Shown here: positions 59,182-64,000 of the stretch, in pieces
Layout of the letters: each line of letters begins with the position of its first letter
How positions within the stretch are numbered: position 1 is the stretch's first letter
NCBI RefSeq assembly: GCF_000378945.1
Contig: NZ_KB900539.1
Location: 1,776,527 to 1,840,526 of the forward strand
Origin: Methyloversatilis universalis EHg5
GTDB taxonomy: Bacteria > Pseudomonadota > Gammaproteobacteria > Burkholderiales > Rhodocyclaceae
Direction of reading: 5' to 3'
Length of the DNA stretch: 64,000 bases
Notes under the pieces: model-generated
Told to the model about the DNA's origin: nothing
Database searches by the model: none
Seen by the model: the letters and a program-made list of their open reading frames with translations, nothing else
Made by a program: the position numbers and the translations under genes

Positions 59182-60565
59182 TGCGGTCGTTGACCACGAC
59201 CGCCACCGTCTTCACGATGATCCACAGATCCAGACCGAGCGACCAGGTGCGCAGATACTCGAGGTCGTACTCGATGCGCTTCTGCATCTTCTCGACTGTT
59301 TCGGTCTCGCCGCGATAGCCATTCACCTGCGCCCAGCCGGTGATGCCCGGCTTCACCTTGTGCCGCACCATATAGCCCTTGATGAGCTTGCGGTAGGTTT
59401 CGTTGTGCGACACGGCATGCGGCCGCGGTCCGACGATGCTCATCCGGCCCTGCAGCACATTGATGAATTGCGGCAGTTCGTCCAGCGAGGTGCGGCGCAG
59501 GAAGCCGCCGAAAGGGGTGATGCGCTGGTCGTTGCGGGTGGCCTGCTTCACCACGCCGCCATCTTCCTGCACGGTCATCGAGCGGAACTTGTAGACCACG
59601 ATTTCCTTGCCATCCAGACCGTAGCGACGCTGGCGGAACAGGGCCGGGCCGGGCGAACTCATCTTCACGCCGATGGCGAGCGCCAGCAGCAGAGGCGAAA
59701 TGAGCAGCAGGATGAGCAGTGACAGCACGATGTCGCTCACGCGCTTCACCATGCCGTTGATGCCGGTGAAGGGGGTGTCGCACACCGCCACCACCGGCAC
59801 GCCGGCCACGTAGTCCATGCGACCCTGGATCAGGTCGGTCAGGAAGATGTCCGGCGCGAAGAAGATGCTGACCGTGGTGTCCTTCAGGTCGTCCAGCAGC
59901 GACAGGATGCGTGGCTGGCTCGCCATGGGCAGTGCCAGATAGATCTGGTCGATGCCGTTCGCCTTCACGTAGCTGGCCAGATCGCGCAGGCGGCCGAGCA
60001 ATGGCAGCTCGTTGAGCTGGGTGATGCGCTCCGACGAGCGGTCGTCGAAATAGCCGACGCAGCGCACGCCCAGATAGGGATGGGTCCGGAACTGCTCGGC
60101 CAGCGACACGCCGATGTCGTTGCAGCCGACGATGATCACCTTGGTCTGGTTCTCTTCCTTTGCTGCTGAACGCTGCAGATAGCCGCGGGCCAGAAAGTGC
60201 GCAGTGAGCTGGGTGAGCGGTGCCGCGACCAGCCAGGCCACCACCACCTCATAGGGGAAGTTCTCGATGTACTGACTGGCATAGCCGAAGAACAGCAGGA
60301 TGAAGGCGATCAGCAGCCAGCCGATCACGGTCTGCCGGACCACCCGGCGCGGCCGCATGCTGAGCAGCGACGAGCCGGGGAAGGACAGCGAGAACACGAC
60401 CAGCGACAGCACGACATAGCGCGCGTCTACGGTGTCGCCGTAATACAGCGCGCAGCCGATCAGGGACAGGATGAGCGACAGCGGGTCGAGAAACATCTCG
60501 ACCATGCCGGAAAGACTCAACGGTGCCCGCAGTACGGAAGTGTTACGCTCAAACTTGGCGAGCAT
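59171..60565 (-). CDS. Undecaprenyl-phosphate glucose phosphotransferase (WcaJ/EpsB-like)
   Basis: A polyisoprenyl-phosphate hexose-1-phosphate transferase that starts exopolysaccharide repeat-unit synthesis on the inner membrane. About four N-terminal helices are followed by a CoA-binding-like Rossmann region (VIIVGCNDIGVSLAEQF). A fifth helix and the catalytic domain come next (KRVSDIVLSLLILLL, FRQRRYGLDGKEIVVYKFRSM, RRTSLDELPQFINVLQGRMSIVGPRP, read in parts). I choose ATG 60565 (464 residues); a TTG at 60607 would give 478, and neither has a good ribosome site. It is divergent from epsL. Confidence 0.9.
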   Translation of the reverse strand: MLAKFERNTSVLRAPLSLSGMVEMFLDPLSLILSLIGCALYYGDTVDARYVVLSLVVFSLSFPGSSLLSMRPRRVVRQTVIGWLLIAFILLFFGYASQYIENFPYEVVVAWLVAAPLTQLTAHFLARGYLQRSAAKEENQTKVIIVGCNDIGVSLAEQFRTHPYLGVRCVGYFDDRSSERITQLNELPLLGRLRDLASYVKANGIDQIYLALPMASQPRILSLLDDLKDTTVSIFFAPDIFLTDLIQGRMDYVAGVPVVAVCDTPFTGINGMVKRVSDIVLSLLILLLISPLLLALAIGVKMSSPGPALFRQRRYGLDGKEIVVYKFRSMTVQEDGGVVKQATRNDQRITPFGGFLRRTSLDELPQFINVLQGRMSIVGPRPHAVSHNETYRKLIKGYMVRHKVKPGITGWAQVNGYRGETETVEKMQKRIEYDLEYLRTWSLGLDLWIIVKTVAVVVNDRNAY

Positions 60566-60705
60566 CGAAAAAGGAACCGGTGAATTCAACGGACTGGAAA
60601 CCTGCAAACGACATGGCGGCTAGAATACCGCAGCGTTGTTTGCACATTTTTGCGAATTGCTCGCTGGAAAGAAAAGCGTCACGGCCCGCATTCATACTCT
60701 CTTAA

Positions 60706-61956
60706 ATGAACAATAACATTTCAGTGCGGTTGTCCCTGCTGTGCGCGGTGATGGCCGCGGCGTTCGCGGGTCCGGCCCGGGCGGACGAGGACGACGCGTT
60801 CAGTCTGGTGACCGCGGCCTCCTGGCAATATCAGGACAACGTGCTTTATCTGCCTGACGGTCAGAAACCGACTTTCTTCGGCCCCGGTGCGCCGCGTGGC
60901 GACAGCAGCTACACCGCCAGCCTGGGTCTGAATTTCGACAAGCGCATCGGCCGCCAGCAGCTGTCGGCCAACTACACCCACATGATCGCCCGCTACGACT
61001 CGCTCAGCGTGCTCGACAACGACGGTCATAACGCGTTTGCGGCCTGGAAGTGGCTGGTCGGCAATGACCTCACCGGCCAGCTGCGCTACACCAACCGGCG
61101 CTACATGCAGGGTTTCGGCGATTTCCGCACCATCACGCCGGCGAAGAATCTGGTCGATGTCGATACGCTGCGCCTGGACGCCGCCTACGCCATCAACCCG
61201 TACTGGACGCTGTTCGGCGCTGCCTCGCAGGACAGCACCCGCAACAATCTGCTGATACGGCGTGGCAGTGATTCGGACGTTGATCGGCTCGAGGCCGGTG
61301 TCCGCTACACTACCCGCGGCGGCACCGCCTTCGAACTGCTGGGTCGCGATACCGAAGGCGACTATCCGAACCGTCTGCCCGGCCTGAATCAGACCAACTC
61401 CTTCAAGCAGAAGGACATCGAGGCGCGCGTGCGCTGGCAGCCGGTCGGCCATTCGAGGCTGTCCGCCGCGGTCGGTCAGTCCGACCGCAGGCACGCCAAC
61501 GTGCCCGAGCGCGACTATCAGGACGTCTATGGCCGTCTCGGCTGGGAATGGCAGCCCACCGGGCAGATGATGGTGAACTTCCAGGCCGAGCGTCAGATCA
61601 GTGCGCTGGACGATCTGGTGTCCAGCTATTTCCGCACTACCACCTACACCGTGGCCCCGACCTGGCAGCCGACCGGCAAGCTGCGGGTCGATGGGCGACT
61701 GCAGTGGATATCGCGCGACGCCACCGGCGAAACCTTCTTCACCCAGCTGCCGCCGGTGCTGCAGGCGCTTCTGGGCATCAATAACGCGGTCGCCCGCCAG
61801 GAGGATCTGACCACCTACAGCCTGGGCGCGACCTGGTTCATCCAGCGCAATTTTTCGGCCAACGCCGAAGTGCGCCAGGACGAGCGCGAATCCAATGTGC
61901 AGTTCTATCAGTACAAGGTGCGCAGCGTGTCGATGTCGCTGCAGTATCTGTTCTGA
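60706..61956 (+). CDS. epsL: EpsL-like outer-membrane beta-barrel of exopolysaccharide biosynthesis
   Basis: A 416-residue protein with a Sec signal peptide (cleavage near ARA/DE, about residue 26). Alternating amphipathic strands follow, ending in the aromatic VSMSLQYLF, a BAM-type C-terminal signal. Strand pairs such as RYTNRRYMQGF and YQYKVRSVSMSLQYLF suggest 14 or more strands. It resembles EpsL of XrtB/PEP-CTERM-associated exopolysaccharide loci. The other eps genes and an exosortase are not in the window. The AT-rich 140-base divergent gap probably holds both promoters. Confidence 0.8.
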   Translation: MNNNISVRLSLLCAVMAAAFAGPARADEDDAFSLVTAASWQYQDNVLYLPDGQKPTFFGPGAPRGDSSYTASLGLNFDKRIGRQQLSANYTHMIARYDSLSVLDNDGHNAFAAWKWLVGNDLTGQLRYTNRRYMQGFGDFRTITPAKNLVDVDTLRLDAAYAINPYWTLFGAASQDSTRNNLLIRRGSDSDVDRLEAGVRYTTRGGTAFELLGRDTEGDYPNRLPGLNQTNSFKQKDIEARVRWQPVGHSRLSAAVGQSDRRHANVPERDYQDVYGRLGWEWQPTGQMMVNFQAERQISALDDLVSSYFRTTTYTVAPTWQPTGKLRVDGRLQWISRDATGETFFTQLPPVLQALLGINNAVARQEDLTTYSLGATWFIQRNFSANAEVRQDERESNVQFYQYKVRSVSMSLQYLF

Positions 61957-61968
61957 CCGACAGCCCGA

Positions 61969-62508
61969 TCAGTAGCTGAGCAGTGCGCGGGGCGACCAGC
62001 CCCGTGCGGCCAGCTTTGCGGCGCCGCCCAGCGCCGGCAGATCGATCAGGAAGCGGAAACCCACGATATGGCCGCCGGCCTGTGTCACCAGTTCGCCGGT
62101 GGCCAGTGCGGTGCCGCCGGTGGCGATCAGATCATCCACCACCAGGATGCGGGCGCCTGGCCGCAGCGCGCCGCGGTGAATTTCCAGCCTGTCCTCGCCG
62201 TATTCCAGCGCGTACGAAACGCCCAGCGTCGGGCCCGGCAGCTTGCCCGGCTTGCGTACCGGCACCACGCCGCAGTGCAGCCGGTGGGCCAGTCCGCCGG
62301 CCAGCAGAAAGCCGCGTGCCTCGACCGCGACCACCGCGTCGATGTCGCCGGGCGCCAGACCTTCCGCCATCGCGTCCAGCGCCCGTGTCAGTCCGTCGGC
62401 GTCGGCCAGCAGCGGCGTGATGTCGCGGAACTGTATGCCCGGTTCCGGAAAGTCGGGAATGGTGCGGATCAGCGCCTGCAGTCGGGCGATGTCGGTGGCT
62501 GATGTCAT
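61969..62508 (-). CDS. apt: Adenine phosphoribosyltransferase
   Basis: A 179-residue purine salvage enzyme making AMP from adenine and PRPP. The PRPP-binding motif is ILVVDDLIATGGTA. It also has the N-terminal IPDFPEPGIQFRDITPLL and AVEARGFLLAGGLA. ATG 62508 overlaps the stop of the peptidase gene (ATGA). Confidence 0.96.
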   Translation of the reverse strand: MTSATDIARLQALIRTIPDFPEPGIQFRDITPLLADADGLTRALDAMAEGLAPGDIDAVVAVEARGFLLAGGLAHRLHCGVVPVRKPGKLPGPTLGVSYALEYGEDRLEIHRGALRPGARILVVDDLIATGGTALATGELVTQAGGHIVGFRFLIDLPALGGAAKLAARGWSPRALLSY

Positions 62509-63575
62509 GGCGTATCCGTGTGAGGGGGCAGGTTGAGGCGGGCGCGCCTTTCGTCCTTCGGCAGCGCAGCCAGCGCGCGCAGGGTGGCCCAGGCCGCCGG
62601 CAGATCGGGCGAACTGTCGATCAGTCGCGTGAAGGCGGGCCGGGCGGCGGTGTACAGGCCGACCGAGGCCAGCGTGGCGTTGTTGATGTCCTGCGCGAAC
62701 CAGCGATCGTAGCCGCGGAAACCGGCCCACCGGCTGTCGCGGACGAGGATGTATTCGCGCCCGAGTGCTGCCAGCAGATCGGCCTTGCCACGGCGCTTCG
62801 CTTCGTCGTCCTGATCGCCCGCATAGAGATCGCCCAGTGCTCCGCGGTAGCGGGTGACCAGTTCGGCGAAATCCTGTCGCATCGCCTGCGCGCGATCGAA
62901 AGCCGGGCGCAGCGCCGCCTTGCCCGGACGGGCCAGCCAGCGGCGCACGCCTTCCTCTTCCACCGCACTGGCGAAGGATTCGTTGAACTCGGTGTCGTCC
63001 CGCACGTAGAGCAGCTGATGCGCCAGTTCGTGCACGATGAGCCGCACCAGCTCGGTTTCCGGATAGTGGATGAAGGTGTTCAGCAGCGGGTCGTCGAACC
63101 AGCCCAGCGTGGAATAGGCGGGCACGCCGCTCACGTGCACATCCAGCCCCTCGCTGGCGAGTGCGTCCGCGTGCGCACGCGCGTCGGCTTCGGCGAAAAA
63201 GCCGCGGTAGCTCACGCAGCCGGCGACCGGAAAGCAGGACTGGCGCGGTTTGACCGACAGCGGCTCGGTGGCGAACACGTTCCACACCACGAAACGGCGC
63301 TGCAGATCGGCGTAGTAGCGGTAGCTGCCGTTGTCGGGCAGCGCCAGCTCGTGCGAGGCCCAGTCGCGGATTTCACGGGCCAGCGTGAGCCGGTCGCGCA
63401 GCACCGCCTCGGTCTGCGGATCGGCCGCCACCTCGTCCAGCGGTCGGGCTCGGCGCCACAGTTCGAACTGGCCGTTCGCCGCCTGCCAGTAGTAGCCGGG
63501 CGAAAAGCTGCCGGTGCAGCCGGACATCAGGCCGGCTGTTGCGCCGAACAGCAGCGCCGGCAGCAGTGACCGCAT
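62505..63575 (-). CDS. Putative lipoprotein aminopeptidase (DUF2265/PF10023-type)
   Basis: A 356-residue predicted zinc metallopeptidase. The signal peptide ends in a lipobox-like LMSGC (Cys about residue 20). YYWQAANGQFELW follows soon after. The zinc motif is HELAH with a downstream NESFASAVEEEG glutamate. The family is annotated as predicted aminopeptidase; no substrate is known. ATG 63575 is chosen; the longer frame lacks a signal peptide and overlaps the next gene. Confidence 0.87.
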   Translation of the reverse strand: MRSLLPALLFGATAGLMSGCTGSFSPGYYWQAANGQFELWRRARPLDEVAADPQTEAVLRDRLTLAREIRDWASHELALPDNGSYRYYADLQRRFVVWNVFATEPLSVKPRQSCFPVAGCVSYRGFFAEADARAHADALASEGLDVHVSGVPAYSTLGWFDDPLLNTFIHYPETELVRLIVHELAHQLLYVRDDTEFNESFASAVEEEGVRRWLARPGKAALRPAFDRAQAMRQDFAELVTRYRGALGDLYAGDQDDEAKRRGKADLLAALGREYILVRDSRWAGFRGYDRWFAQDINNATLASVGLYTAARPAFTRLIDSSPDLPAAWATLRALAALPKDERRARLNLPPHTDTP

Positions 63576-63585
63576 CCTGCGCGGC

Positions 63586-64000
63586 TCAGCCCTGTTCGCG
63601 GTCGCCCGCGTACGGATCTGCATAGGCCGGTACCGGCATCGGCGCGGACTGCAGCGGCCGGGTGTCCAGCTGCACCGGAATCCAGCCGCGCACGCTGTTG
63701 ATGAACCACAGCGCCTGCGCGCGCGCAAGATCGTCACGGGTGAGCACCCGTTCGATCAGTTCGCCACGCTCGACCAGTTCGCGGCGCAGCGTGCCGTCGA
63801 GCAGGCCGGACGACACCGGCGGCGTCAGCCGCTGGCCGTCGATGTCGAGCACCAGATTGCCGCGGGTGAATTCGGTCAGTTCGCCGGCATCGTTCCACAG
63901 CAGCACGTCGAAGGCGGTGCCCGACACACGCGACAGATGGGCGTCATACAGCGAGCGCCGGGTGGTCTTGTGATAGAGGAAAGGTTCGGCGCGCGACACC
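63586..64000 (-). CDS. Class IV aminotransferase domain: aminodeoxychorismate lyase, probably fused to PabB (5' part outside window)
   Basis: This is the C-terminal 137 or so residues of a fold-type IV PLP enzyme. FLYHKTTRRSLYD, VLLWNDAGELTEFTRGNLV (the conserved Thr-Glu near the cofactor phosphate) and PPVSSGLLDGTLR are typical of 4-amino-4-deoxychorismate lyase. The frame is open to the window edge. The PFLYHKTTRR segment is usual in proteins where an aminodeoxychorismate synthase component I (PabB) is fused to the lyase, for p-aminobenzoate and folate synthesis. The fusion cannot be seen here. Confidence 0.8.
   Translation of the reverse strand, partial: VSRAEPFLYHKTTRRSLYDAHLSRVSGTAFDVLLWNDAGELTEFTRGNLVLDIDGQRLTPPVSSGLLDGTLRRELVERGELIERVLTRDDLARAQALWFINSVRGWIPVQLDTRPLQSAPMPVPAYADPYAGDREQG

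Noticed and set aside
60607-60706. A GG-N10-GC pattern between the WcaJ-like gene and epsL that could be a sigma-54 site
   Set aside because: Only the GG and GC dinucleotides match; the surrounding -24 and -12 bases do not fit the consensus and it is 75 bases from the start codon.

Overview
The window is a GC-rich, densely coded stretch of a bacterial chromosome. Gene content and order fit a betaproteobacterium. The signs are the rimP-nusA-infB-rbfA-truB-rpsO-pnp run, the ispZ-yciI-bolA-parvulin run, a long-form TrpS, PEP-CTERM and EpsL-type exopolysaccharide genes, and an assimilatory nirBD/nasA locus with a Ser/Thr kinase. I infer something near Rhodocyclales, perhaps Methyloversatilis-like, but no 16S gene is present to confirm it. 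I saw no prophage, insertion sequence, CRISPR array or origin.

Layout, left to right. Positions 1-3957 hold a translationally coupled MCE/Mla-type lipid transport operon (permease, ATPase, MCE protein, auxiliary lipoprotein, GAF protein). Next come a secreted 12-cysteine protein and a stand-alone gcvH. Positions 4959-10935 are a housekeeping run: PHP phosphoesterase, YciO, site-2 protease, trpS, scpA, scpB, rluB. Positions 10977-19722 are the transcription/translation superoperon from rimP to pnp, preceded by a promoter and an attenuator-like leader. A tRNA-Pro/Arg/His cluster, a 635-base stretch without a recognisable gene, rdgC, and topoisomerase IV genes parE and parC follow.

Positions 26273-26954 carry a lone PEP-CTERM gene behind a near-consensus sigma-54 promoter. 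Positions 27016-33009 contain a LysR regulator, CobW GTPase, SelO and an aspartoacylase-like gene on the minus strand. Pirin and a flavodoxin-like quinone reductase are divergent, with a 10-bp palindromic operator between the two directions. Positions 33037-39211 hold parvulin, bolA, yciI, ispZ, HU, msrB, yaaA, a TPR-like secreted protein and a Tat-exported dienelactone hydrolase-like protein.

Positions 39243-52508 form a nitrate assimilation island: nasA, a fused PP2C phosphatase/Ser-Thr kinase, narK, nirD and nirB. It is bracketed by two YbiB/TrpD2-like paralogues and adjoins a chemoreceptor. Positions 52645-58142 carry tandem beta-hydroxyacid dehydrogenases, a D-amino acid dehydrogenase, class I fructose-bisphosphatase and an HI0933-like flavoprotein. 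The last part is a divergent exopolysaccharide locus (WcaJ-type initiating transferase with VanZ and lytic transglycosylase genes, against EpsL). After it come apt, a metallopeptidase lipoprotein and the end of an aminodeoxychorismate lyase gene.

The most unusual signals are five. (1) Two copies of a composite palindromic repeat each sit between partner genes (parE/parC and nirD/nirB). (2) A secreted protein has two mirror-symmetric cysteine frameworks. (3) A sigma-54 promoter precedes the isolated PEP-CTERM gene. (4) The nitrate locus has a kinase/phosphatase fusion and paired YbiB paralogues. (5) A GAF sensor is coupled to a lipid transporter.
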